From Planctomycetota bacterium (GTDB lineage Bacteria; Planctomycetota; Planctomycetia; Pirellulales; Pirellulaceae): 58,165 nt of DNA. Both the position numbers and the translations under genes were made by a program. The first letter of the stretch is position 1. Each line of letters opens with the position of its first letter. The stretch covers positions 1-58,165 of the forward strand of contig JAPLNL010000116.1 of NCBI GenBank assembly GCA_026692905.1, given 5' to 3'. Shown one piece after another: positions 26,739 to 34,912 of this stretch. The notes below the pieces were generated by a model, which worked only from the letters and a program-made list of their open reading frames with translations, was not told the DNA's origin and searched no databases.

Positions 26739-27140
26739 ATGGAACAACTAGACGAAAACGCTGCGACTAACGAGATTGGAGATCCTCCCAAGACGAGGCC
26801 TCTCCCTTCGGCTTGGCTGGCATTCTATTCTTGCACATTTCTCGTGGGAGGCCTGTACCTTGTCCGCCTCGTATGGACAAAAACAACATCGTTTCCGATC
26901 CTTACAACGTTTCTTGCCTCCGCAGCTTTCGCAGCTGGTATACTCTTGTGGCTTCAAAAACGGGTTGCACTGCGACTATACATTGCAATGGCACTTGGAC
27001 TTATTGTTTTCGCAGCTTATCGCTTTGCCATTGAGGGGTATACCTCCGGTCGCGTAGGAATGATCATCGGTGGATTGTTGATGTTTGCAGGCTACTCGTC
27101 AGTGTCTGAGGCGCTACCCATCGCAGGCCATAACAAATAA
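26739..27140 (+). CDS. Small membrane protein, last gene of the array
   Basis: ATG at 26739 starts MEQLDENAATNEIGDPPKTR; an upstream TTG at 26658 would add 27 residues of non-native look. Four hydrophobic segments follow: WLAFYSCTFLVGGLYLVRLV, LTTFLASAAFAAGILLWL, LYIAMALGLIVFAAYRFAI and VGMIIGGLLMFAGYSSV. I do not recognise a family. No complete repeat copy lies between this gene and the previous one, but its 3' flank shares the AAGGATTAG.TTCTGCGTCG motif with that of the DUF6714 gene. Confidence 0.6.
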   Translation: MEQLDENAATNEIGDPPKTRPLPSAWLAFYSCTFLVGGLYLVRLVWTKTTSFPILTTFLASAAFAAGILLWLQKRVALRLYIAMALGLIVFAAYRFAIEGYTSGRVGMIIGGLLMFAGYSSVSEALPIAGHNK

Positions 27141-27396
27141 AGGATTAGCTTCTGCGTCGTTCTACTGACGTATGCAGGCTGGTTTCTTCGGGGCAGAAAT
27201 AGCGTTTGTACCGATTAATCATGGTATACATCCGGCCATTAGGATTCGTGATACTTGTTCTCGCAATTCCACGTGACCAACATTCACCAAACCCCAAATC
27301 TGATCTACGTTTCGATAGTTCATAATGGGACATGACTATGGGCCCCGACTCCTCGAAACCGCAGTGATACCCCGAAACCAATTCACGAGCTGATGC

Positions 27397-27951
27397 ATGC
27401 GGTTGCAACGAAATCGCCACATTTGGAACGACTGGTTCCCGAAAAACCCAGTTCATCATCAACGCATTCGACGAGGCTTTTCTCTCGTTGAACTCGTGGT
27501 ATATGTCGCTGTCGTCGCAATCTTAGCTATCTCTTTCATCCGCGTCCTAGACCACACCGAAAAAGCGAAAGTCGCTTCGGTTGCCAAAACGGCACGACTG
27601 ATCAACGATGTTGCAAGTACTATTTTTGCAACGACCGGCGCGTGGCCAGCCGATGTTAACAATAGCATCCTACCAACTTCAATGAATCCATTCCTATCAA
27701 CCAATACGCAAAGTATTTTCGCCAATGACACTCCGTTGAAAGGGCGTTGGGATTGGAACGGACCGACAAACGCTGTTAGTAATCTCATCGGAATCTCGTT
27801 GCGATTCAACCCGCCATCCACTGCGGATCAACAGCTTCTCACAAAGCTTGACATCTTGATTGACGATGGCGATCTGGATACGGGCAGTTGCCGAAAAATC
27901 ACCAACAGTGGATCGCTTTTCTACGTGATCTCTGTTGCGACGAAAAACTGA
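27397..27951 (+). CDS. Type IV pilin-like/pseudopilin with prepilin leader
   Basis: The product of 184 residues has RRGFSLVELVVYVAVVAIL, the classic prepilin peptidase site G|FSLVE with Glu at +5, followed by a hydrophobic helix. The leader is long (about 27 residues) and basic. The mature part contains GAWPADVNNSILPTSMNPFL, RWDWNGPTNAVSN and a C-terminal SCRKITNSGSLFYVISV, as in the short pseudopilins of planctomycete type II secretion or DUF1559-related families. No pilus operon genes flank it, so it is an orphan and may be an array passenger or a housekeeping gene. Confidence 0.75.
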   Translation: MRLQRNRHIWNDWFPKNPVHHQRIRRGFSLVELVVYVAVVAILAISFIRVLDHTEKAKVASVAKTARLINDVASTIFATTGAWPADVNNSILPTSMNPFLSTNTQSIFANDTPLKGRWDWNGPTNAVSNLIGISLRFNPPSTADQQLLTKLDILIDDGDLDTGSCRKITNSGSLFYVISVATKN

Positions 27952-28020
27952 TTGCTCATCATGCGATCGCATCTGGTTAAAGCCCAAACAAAAAAATTCA
28001 CGGAGCCTCTCTAGGTACAT

Positions 28021-28145
28021 ACCTGGGCTGGGCTGCGGTCGATTGCCCGATAGTGGGATACCCACGGAGGCAACAATGGATTGCTACATGCTTGATGAGA
28101 AACGCTGCTTCCCCCGGTATGAAACCGGGGGAGTGCCCAGCCCGG
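28021..28145. ncRNA. Structured element, possible three-way junction
   Basis: CTGGGCTGGGC (28023-28033) pairs with GCCCAGCCCGG (28135-28145) with one G-U pair. Inside lie GTGGG/CCCAC (28053-28065, loop ATA) and CCCCCGG/CCGGGGG (28111-28131, loop TATGAAA). It fills the gap between the converging pilin and propeller genes. It may be a small RNA, a terminator or a REP-like element; nothing links it to a known class. Confidence 0.4.
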
Positions 28146-28223
28146 CGTGGGTTGCTTGTAGCTGCCAATTATCGCCCCACGGACGGCACGACGGAGCTTA
28201 CCTGCTACTTTTGTCCGTCCTAT

Positions 28224-29147
28224 CTACTTTAGCGGCATCCCGGGTTCTGGCTTTCCGTTGGTTGTGAGGATTTGGAAGTGGTGAACGCCGGCTGCGAGTG
28301 GGTGTTCGCTGGTCCAAACGATCTTTTTCTCCGGCGTCACCTCGACCATCGAAATTCCTGTGTTGGCGGCATGACTGCCGACGACCGTGTTGCCGTTGGC
28401 CAAGCGTTGAGAGCCGCACGGATCCTTGAATAGTCCGTTTACCTCTTCGTTGGTAACCTTCCAGATGACAGCTCCTCGCGGATCCAATTCGACCACTTTG
28501 TTGCCGTGTGTTAGCGAAGCGACCGTGTTACCGTTATCTAGTCGAATGGCAGTGAAGGGCCAGTTCTCAGCAGGTCGTCCACCAAGCTCTTCGAAATCCG
28601 TTTTCATCGTTTTGATGACCTTCCCATCCGGCGAATACTCCTTGATCGCGAAAGCCAACAAGTGGGGAACCAGGTAGTTTCCATTCCGAAGTTGGCGAGC
28701 CATTCGGGTTTGCATATGGGCATTGTCTGTTTCAGGTTGCAGCGTCAAATCGAAAGCGATTTCACCTTTGCTATTTACCTCAAGAAGTCGGGGCTGATTG
28801 CCCAGCTCTGTTACGAGCGTATTACCATTGTAGAGCCGTTGCGTTGTGCCGATCTCTCGATTCTGTTTGCTCTTGGTGTAAGAGAAGACGATCTTCTTGT
28901 CCCGAGTCACTTCTTCGACGCGATCACTAAAAGCCAATAGTACGTTTCCGCTGGGAAGGACGAACCCGTCTCGCGAGCCGCCAGAATATTCCCAATCCGC
29001 TGTACCTTGTTCATTGATGATGGCCGTCTTTGCTCCCATGACGAGGTAGCTGTGACGAATTGCGGTTGGCTCGTCAGCGTTCAGACAGGGCAAGCCGCTT
29101 AGGGAACAGGCCATAATCACCGCGAAGCATAAATTTTGGGGGAACAT
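28224..29147 (-). CDS. Secreted PQQ-like beta-propeller protein
   Basis: ATG at 29147 begins MFPQNLCFAVIMACSLSGLP, a signal peptide ending near LNA-DEP. The mature protein repeats short strands of the type GTADWEYSGGSRDGFVLPSG, LPSGNVLLAF, LYNGNTLVTEL, LRNGNYLVPHLL, LDNGNTVASLTHGNKVVELD, and LANGNTVVGSH. The NGN turns mark about six or seven blades of a PQQ-like propeller, as in arylsulfotransferase-type or quinoprotein-type folds. No cofactor or catalytic residues can be assigned. It is monocistronic as far as can be seen, and the converging pilin gene ends 272 bases away. Confidence 0.7.
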   Translation of the reverse strand: MFPQNLCFAVIMACSLSGLPCLNADEPTAIRHSYLVMGAKTAIINEQGTADWEYSGGSRDGFVLPSGNVLLAFSDRVEEVTRDKKIVFSYTKSKQNREIGTTQRLYNGNTLVTELGNQPRLLEVNSKGEIAFDLTLQPETDNAHMQTRMARQLRNGNYLVPHLLAFAIKEYSPDGKVIKTMKTDFEELGGRPAENWPFTAIRLDNGNTVASLTHGNKVVELDPRGAVIWKVTNEEVNGLFKDPCGSQRLANGNTVVGSHAANTGISMVEVTPEKKIVWTSEHPLAAGVHHFQILTTNGKPEPGMPLK

Positions 29148-29173
29148 GATCAACTTGTGGTAAAGGTTGGTAT

Positions 29174-29209
29174 GCCGCCTTCAGGCGGCGTGAGGCGGCT
29201 TTAGCCGCC
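29174..29209. repeat. Double REP-like hairpin
   Basis: GCCGCCT-TC-AGGCGGC (29174-29189) is followed at once by GGCGGCT-TT-AGCCGCC (29194-29209). The two hairpins share the same arms in opposite order. They lie between the TerB-like gene, whose transcript would run into them, and the start of the propeller gene, so they may end transcription of the former. Confidence 0.7.
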
Positions 29210-29282
29210 GATTTCCTAAACAAAGAAACGCGAAAACAGTTTTGCCCGAAGGCGACACTCAAAAGAGCTCCTAAAAATCTAC

Positions 29283-29873
29283 TCAAACATGAGATGGTTT
29301 GGTGAGTGCGTTGGAAAGATCGTTCAGAACATGGCGTTCATTCTCGGAGATCTTTTCGCCGATGCCGAGCAGACCACCGGAAGCCTCAGCGACGCGCCGG
29401 GCACGGCCGATGGTAGCATGGCGGAACGCCGCTAGACTCGGTTCGTCCAATTCGCGAGCGACGGCTTGCGCGTACTTCCACCAGGCATCGAGCATTTGTT
29501 GAGTGGGTCGTTCCTCAAGCCAACGGTTAAGCAATTTGTAGGCCGGGGTGCCGTAGGCGATTCCATCGTCGGCAGCAGCTTGGAGCAACAGTTCGAATTC
29601 ACCGTTTTGCAACTTGGAATCCGCCCAAGCGAGCCGAACCAACGGCATCAACATAAAGGCGGTGATCGAGGCCGAAGTGATACCAGCTTGTTTGAGTGCG
29701 GCAAGCACGACTGGATCGCTGATACCGGCTACGGATTTGAGTTGATCACGCTCTTGCTCCTCTTCGCTAACCGTTTCGAACTGGAGGAAATCGAGAAGTT
29801 CCTGATCGCGTTCTTGAAAGAAAGCATCATGTAAATTTTGTTTGTGTTTCGAGATAGGGACGTCGTTCATCAT
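29283..29873 (-). CDS. TerB-like helical protein
   Basis: I place the start at ATG 29873 (MMNDVPISKHKQNLHDAFFQ), since the 28 residues upstream look untranslated. The 196-residue product is all helical, with FLMPLVRLAWADSKLQ-type spacing (LVRLAWADSKLQNGEFELLL), a pattern seen in TerB/DjlA-like domains where an acidic helix binds a metal. It ends EKISENERHVLNDLSNALTK, also TerB-like (E.E..VL..L). No signal peptide is seen. Its cell role is unknown; tellurite resistance should not be assumed. Confidence 0.55.
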   Translation of the reverse strand: MMNDVPISKHKQNLHDAFFQERDQELLDFLQFETVSEEEQERDQLKSVAGISDPVVLAALKQAGITSASITAFMLMPLVRLAWADSKLQNGEFELLLQAAADDGIAYGTPAYKLLNRWLEERPTQQMLDAWWKYAQAVARELDEPSLAAFRHATIGRARRVAEASGGLLGIGEKISENERHVLNDLSNALTKPSHV

Positions 29874-30391
29874 GGTTCTTTGTTGGGGGTAATTCAGTTG
29901 ACACCCTACCGTTCTACATGTCGAGTTGCAACCCGTGCGACGCTCCTGCGGAGCCAAGGCGTATCGGAGTGATATTCACTATTTAGAAATCATAGTTGTT
30001 CGCATCTCGCTTTGCGAGTAGTGCAGCCAACAAGTCAAGCCATCTTCGCTCCTAGGTAAGGCAGAAAATCGAACGCAGAAAATGAGCGAAGTTGGGGCCA
30101 CACAGCTAACGAATCATCCCTTAAGCAATTAGCTAACCATAATCATCGAATCCCAAGTTTTTAGGCCGAGAGACGAGCGAAATACGGATTCAAAGTTAGG
30201 GCAGCAATGCTTCCGCATTGCTTAGGCGGATGAATGGGTTCGCCCTTATACCCTTATACCGGTCTACAAAAAATCGGAAACATCCTCGGTTGGCAGCCAA
30301 AAGATTGACGAACGAGCGAATTAGCGGTACTATGATGATGTCGTGAGGGCTCGATAAACGCATACGCACTTTCCAACTGAGAAGTGAGAAC
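29874..30391. other. Intergenic region with hairpins
   Basis: No gene is seen. It holds a third, reverse-oriented piece of the dispersed structured repeat (30044-30091) and a small perfect hairpin GCAATGC-TTCC-GCATTGC near 30205-30222. It separates the divergent TerB-like gene and the small secreted protein gene. Confidence 0.5.
30044..30091 (-). repeat. Dispersed structured repeat, partial copy 3
   Basis: The reverse strand reads CATTTTCTGCGTTCGATTTT then CTGCCTTACCTAGG, matching the first third of the copies at 37600 and 42440. Here it is enclosed by an 8-bp stem, CTTCGCTC with GAGCGAAG. The later hairpins of the other copies are not conserved. Confidence 0.6.
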
Positions 30392-30802
30392 TTGATTTCT
30401 TCTTTTGCCAAAACAGCATTGAGTAGAGCGTTTTTCGCTTGCTTTGTCGTTTCTTTGGCATCGCTGGGATTCACGAGCAACGCGTCGGCTAGTTGCGGTG
30501 ACTATCTTCGTCACAATACGATCAGGATATCCAAGAGCTTTTCTTTAGGCGACGTTCGCGATGGGCTTCCGGGTAAATTGCCTGCTCCTTCGACTGGCTG
30601 CAAAAACGGGAAATGCGGCGAGGCTCCACCCGTCGTTCCTGTCGAGTCGAGTCGAATCTCAAAGCTTGATGCAAACCATCTGAACTCTGAATTCTTGTTC
30701 GCACATGGAATGACAGATACATTTGAATTCTTGAATGACAAACCGCCGTTGCAACCAACCTTGGATCTGCGTGATCCACCTCCTCGCACTCTTGCGCCTT
30801 AA
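30392..30802 (+). CDS. Small secreted Cys/Pro-rich planctomycete protein
   Basis: A TTG start gives a 136-residue protein with a signal peptide (MISSFAKTALSRAFFACFVV, ending near SNASA-SCG). The mature part begins SCGDYLRHNT and has STGCKNGKCGEAPPVVP, four Cys in all, then a Pro-rich end (LRDPPPRTLAP). I have seen the SCGDYL...C..G.C layout in small exported proteins of Pirellulaceae, with no known function. The Cys probably form disulphides outside the cytoplasm. It stands 300 bases before the AhpD-like gene. Confidence 0.6.
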   Translation: MISSFAKTALSRAFFACFVVSLASLGFTSNASASCGDYLRHNTIRISKSFSLGDVRDGLPGKLPAPSTGCKNGKCGEAPPVVPVESSRISKLDANHLNSEFLFAHGMTDTFEFLNDKPPLQPTLDLRDPPPRTLAP

Positions 30803-31099
30803 TTCCGTTCGGACTCTGCATTCCGATCTTTGTTTGAGCTTGTCCAGTACGTTACAACGAAGCTCGGTGGGCTTCTTGCAGTTGGCAAAGGTTATGCACC
30901 GACGATTGTTTTGCCTGTTCCTAAGCAAGTGAACACTCATTTCGGAGTCAATGCCTAGTCCGTTCCGAAGCGGAGCATACGAGAGTTTCGGCAATTCAGT
31001 AAGCACAACTACAAAACCATAGCCATAATATTTCTTCAGGAAGTCGCTTTTGCGAGCGAGATCAGCAACCACTTCCACCCATCTTTAAGGTAAGTCATT

Positions 31100-32581
31100 A
31101 TGAAATTATTCAAAACGTTTTTTGTGCTAACGGCCGCCTGGGTCGCAACGCACAGCATGCAGAAATCCACTTTCGCGCAACTCGCAAGCCCGGCCTCCCA
31201 GGGGGCGTCCGACGCAACGGGTTCGCGGGATCAACCAAGACCAACACCGACCACTCGTCCGGAAATGAAGCGTCTTCTGGAGGACATGAAAACTCGCAAG
31301 GAGCGTATCCCCTTGCCTCCGCTGTCGGACATCGATAAGGAGTCGAGCGACCCGCGAACGCAGGGGTACGAAGGACGATTGGGCAAGTTGTTTTTGCCGA
31401 CGACGAATGGAGCGCGAGGCTATTTAAATTTCAGTGGTAGCCAAAAAAGAAATCCTGCGGTAACTCAGCCTTCGAATCGGCCTGCAGTAGAAGAAGACTT
31501 GGCCCTCACGCTCGATTACGGTTTTAAGACGCGACTGTTTTGGATCGCTTCTCGTGTCAATAACTGTCAATATTGCTTGGGTCACCAAGAATCCAAGTTG
31601 CTAGGTGTTGGTATGCTAGAAGACGCGATTGCGGCGCTTGACTCGGACTGGTCCAAGTTTCCGGTTGAGGAACAAGCTGCGTTTGCGTTGGCGCGTCGTC
31701 TGACTCTGGAACCTAACTTGCTATCGGATGAGGATATCGCGGAATGCAAGAAGTACTACAGCGATCTTCAAGTTTTGGAGATCATCCTGTCTGTTTCTGG
31801 CAACAACGCGATCAATCGATGGAAAGAAGGTGTCGGTGTACCTCAATCGACGAGCGGTGGAAGCTTTGGAGTTCCAAACGCGTCGGATCAAAAAGCTCAT
31901 TCGTATCTTACGGATACCAGCGCTCCCTTTTTGACTGCCATCTCGAAAACGATCTATTCATCTGATCCATTGCATTCGGCAGATCCATCTAAAACGGTTG
32001 CAGTTAAGAGTGCGATTGGCGGCGACGCAGCCACGAAACTTCAAGAGGCAGTCAAACGAACCCCTCGACTGCCTCTCGTCAGCAACGAACGAGCCAGGGA
32101 AATCCTGGGGGAGCTCGCGCCGGCAGGTGTTGTTCCAAATTGGATGCGACTGCTACTGAATTTCCCAGTTGCTGGCAAGCGGCAAATCGCTTCACTAGTC
32201 ACCGCGGAAACGGAACTTGAATTAAACCAGCTCATTCTCGCCCAGATGTCCTGGGTCATCGCGTTGCAAAACGGCGCTTGGTATTCGCTTGGCGAAGCAC
32301 AGAAACGCCTTAAGGATTTAGGGCAAACCAATGAACAAATTGATGCGCTAGCACAATTAGGAGAGCTGTCTGGGAAAGACAAACTATCGCCAAAAGACCG
32401 TGCATTATTGATCGTTGCGAAGAATCTTGCCGCATCTCCGGTAGTGCTGACCGACCGACAGGTTGACCAAGCTCTCAAGTTGTCAAGCTCTCAAGATGTG
32501 GTTCAGGCGGTACACTACACCGCTATGAGGTCCATGTTTGACCGCTTCACCGAGGCGGCAGCCTTGGCGACTGACCGCTAG
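31100..32581 (+). CDS. Secreted two-domain AhpD/carboxymuconolactone decarboxylase-like protein
   Basis: The 493-residue protein starts with a signal peptide (MKLFKTFFVLTAAWVATHSM, then QKSTFAQ). Around residues 135-250 lies an AhpD-like domain with the redox motif NNCQYCLGHQE (CxxCxxH). A second copy of the fold follows at about 340-490 (WMRLLLNFPVAGKRQIASLV, ELNQLILAQMSWVIALQNGA, WYSLGEAQKRL), in which the two Cys and the His are replaced. One active and one degenerate domain in a chain probably mimic the usual dimer or trimer contact. AhpD-type proteins reduce peroxiredoxins; an exported form would act in the periplasm or on lipid hydroperoxides. Confidence 0.75.
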   Translation: MKLFKTFFVLTAAWVATHSMQKSTFAQLASPASQGASDATGSRDQPRPTPTTRPEMKRLLEDMKTRKERIPLPPLSDIDKESSDPRTQGYEGRLGKLFLPTTNGARGYLNFSGSQKRNPAVTQPSNRPAVEEDLALTLDYGFKTRLFWIASRVNNCQYCLGHQESKLLGVGMLEDAIAALDSDWSKFPVEEQAAFALARRLTLEPNLLSDEDIAECKKYYSDLQVLEIILSVSGNNAINRWKEGVGVPQSTSGGSFGVPNASDQKAHSYLTDTSAPFLTAISKTIYSSDPLHSADPSKTVAVKSAIGGDAATKLQEAVKRTPRLPLVSNERAREILGELAPAGVVPNWMRLLLNFPVAGKRQIASLVTAETELELNQLILAQMSWVIALQNGAWYSLGEAQKRLKDLGQTNEQIDALAQLGELSGKDKLSPKDRALLIVAKNLAASPVVLTDRQVDQALKLSSSQDVVQAVHYTAMRSMFDRFTEAAALATDR

Positions 32582-32611
32582 CGAGCCATTGCATCGGCTA
32601 AAATTCTCAAT

Positions 32612-34912
32612 TCAATCGTTACAGGCTTTATCGAAATGGGCCAGCAGCGAGGGGAGCAAGAATAAGTCGCAGAGCAGGGCCGAAAAAAGGGTTATGATCC
32701 CTAAGCTGGCAAAGACTCGGTGGTCGCGGGTTTCGCTGATAAGTACGGACCCAAAGCCGGCGACGAGCACCAGCGTTGTCATGATCATTCCAGTTCCAAC
32801 CCCTAGAAATGCTTGTTGCAAGGCAAGGGTGCGATTCGGCTGCTGATGAAGTTCTTCGCGATAACGGGAAAGGAAGTGAATCGTATCATCCACGGCGATT
32901 CCAAGGCAAATGGTAAACGCGCAAACGCTGACCACATCGAGCGGCCAATTGGCGAGGACCATAAACGTACCTGCTGCCGCTAGCGGAATCATGTTTGGAA
33001 TAATCGCAATCAAACCCAGCCGCAGGGACCGGAATGCAATGCCCATCACAATCAAAATCTCGATAGAAGCGGTTCCCAAACTCATCGCGAGATCAGAGAC
33101 AATCTGATAGAGATTCTTCCAACGCCGAATTGGGTTTCCTTCCAAAGTGATCTCAACCCCAGGGTTTTCACCTCTGATTTCTTTGATGGACGATTCAATT
33201 CGCTGAAAAACCGGTTTGTACGTTGCCGTCCCTAAGTCTTGGACACGAAATGTAATCTTTGCAAGATGTTGATCCGGATCGTACAAAGCCAGTTTGAGCG
33301 GCGGCGGCAGGATCTCCACCATCGGCATCTTATCGACAGGAGTTTCGTTTCCAGGCAAGGCTTTCAGGATTCGAACGATCGATAAAGGATGGCCAACGAG
33401 GCGTTCGCTGTCGAGGACTGTATCGATTTTGTGAACGATCGATGCGACCGCAATCGGCTCGAGTTCCTTGCCTTTCCAAGCAACATTGATCGTGCATTGC
33501 TGGAGGCCACCCAATGCGGTGTCCAAATGGGCCATCACCCTCTGTTCGGGACTGCCACTTGGCAGTTCATTCGAGAGGCGATCGTCAGGGCGAAGCATCA
33601 ATGCTGTCGAAGCCAAAACAATCATCAACGCTACAGCAAAATAGGCGACTAACTTAGAGTGCCGCATCATGCCAGCCACAGGCACTCCGATTTGTTGAAT
33701 GTAGCGATCTATCAGGCCGCGTTCGGCCCCCCGTTCCAATCGTTTGCCCCATGGGGTAGAGCAGGCGAGTGGAATTACCAGCAAGACAGACACCAGAATC
33801 GTGGTCGTCCCCATGACACAGGACCAGGCAAACTCGCGGACCATTTCATGATTTGAAAAGGAGAGCGAACCCATACCAATCGCAGTTGTGATCGTGGTTA
33901 TGCTGCATGCAACGCCAACTGTAGCGAGTGCATTGCGGCAAGCTTCGCGAGGCGTTTGGCCTTGGCTGAGACAACTCCGGATGTAGACCATCATATGAAC
34001 TCCGTCCGCAAAGCCGACCAAGCTTAGCAAGACGGGTAAGATCACTTCGCTAAACGGATTGTCTTCCCAACCCAGGTATCGCAAGAACCCGATCGCCCAG
34101 AACACACCTGTTGCAGGAGCGAGCGCCACCACAATCACCACCGTAAACCCGCGAAACAAAATGATGGCCATGAGCAGGATCATGCCGTAGCCAATGAACT
34201 GGTATTTGACGGAGTTCGATTTGTGGATACTGGTAATTCGAAGTCGCAATGGTACTTCGCCTGTTAGCCCGACGCTCATCGTAACCTCAGGATGCTTTGC
34301 GATGACCTGCTGGGCCACATCGACAAGCTTGGTCGTACAGTCTGCCTCTTCCGTTACCATGACCCAATGGAACGATATACCTAAAAGCATGGTCTTGGCG
34401 TCTGGCGATAGCAATTGCCCCACGACCAGAGGATGCCGCACGGCTTTCTGCTTTGCATTCTCAAAGCGTTGTTCGGAGGCTTGGCCTTTGGGCAGTATAG
34501 GCTCGGGCAGTCCAAAAATGTTCAACGGTGGCGCTTGGTCGAGCCAACGAACGCCGGAAACGAAGTCAAGGTCCTCGAGGGCTTGCACCACTTCGCGAAG
34601 CGCATTTGAACCTTCGCGAGTAAAGAACTGATCGGATTGCAATACGAGCAGTGCTTCTGCGCGTCCGAGCGAGTCGCGTTTGACTCGGTTCGATGCGAGA
34701 AAGGGCACATCGCGTTTCTTTTCAGGTTCGGCCTTGGCAATGGCAGGCTTAGGCCGGAACCAGTTTGCAATTTGAGTTGGCCAACCGGGACGGATATACC
34801 CGGCTGCGGCGATGCAACTGATCACGACGAGAAAACAGACACAGATCCACGGATAGTCCACGATCCGAGCGAAATTTCTCGCGACGACGGAGCGCTTCCA
34901 AGGTTCAGTCAC
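32612..34912 (-). CDS. RND/MMPL-family transporter
   Basis: The 766-residue protein has one N-terminal membrane helix (YPWICVCFLVVISCIAAAGY), a large periplasmic loop, then a block of five to six helices with LLSLVGFADGVHMMVYIRSC, a conserved GxxxD-type RND segment. A second loop and a second block (ILIVMGIAFRSLRLGLIAII, LGIAVDDTIHFLSRYREE) follow. DD in the last segment is the MMPL proton-relay pattern. Such proteins export lipids or hopanoids, or serve as efflux pumps. Its start at 34912 overlaps the end of the redoxin/copper protein by 8 bases, so the two are translationally coupled and may act together. Confidence 0.85.
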   Translation of the reverse strand: MTEPWKRSVVARNFARIVDYPWICVCFLVVISCIAAAGYIRPGWPTQIANWFRPKPAIAKAEPEKKRDVPFLASNRVKRDSLGRAEALLVLQSDQFFTREGSNALREVVQALEDLDFVSGVRWLDQAPPLNIFGLPEPILPKGQASEQRFENAKQKAVRHPLVVGQLLSPDAKTMLLGISFHWVMVTEEADCTTKLVDVAQQVIAKHPEVTMSVGLTGEVPLRLRITSIHKSNSVKYQFIGYGMILLMAIILFRGFTVVIVVALAPATGVFWAIGFLRYLGWEDNPFSEVILPVLLSLVGFADGVHMMVYIRSCLSQGQTPREACRNALATVGVACSITTITTAIGMGSLSFSNHEMVREFAWSCVMGTTTILVSVLLVIPLACSTPWGKRLERGAERGLIDRYIQQIGVPVAGMMRHSKLVAYFAVALMIVLASTALMLRPDDRLSNELPSGSPEQRVMAHLDTALGGLQQCTINVAWKGKELEPIAVASIVHKIDTVLDSERLVGHPLSIVRILKALPGNETPVDKMPMVEILPPPLKLALYDPDQHLAKITFRVQDLGTATYKPVFQRIESSIKEIRGENPGVEITLEGNPIRRWKNLYQIVSDLAMSLGTASIEILIVMGIAFRSLRLGLIAIIPNMIPLAAAGTFMVLANWPLDVVSVCAFTICLGIAVDDTIHFLSRYREELHQQPNRTLALQQAFLGVGTGMIMTTLVLVAGFGSVLISETRDHRVFASLGIITLFSALLCDLFLLPSLLAHFDKACND

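Noticed and set aside
27145-27462. 105-codon reverse ORF (ending RYKRYFCPEETSLHTSVERR)
   Set aside because: It overlaps the start of the pilin gene, has no start site support and matches nothing I know; kept as a weak possibility only.
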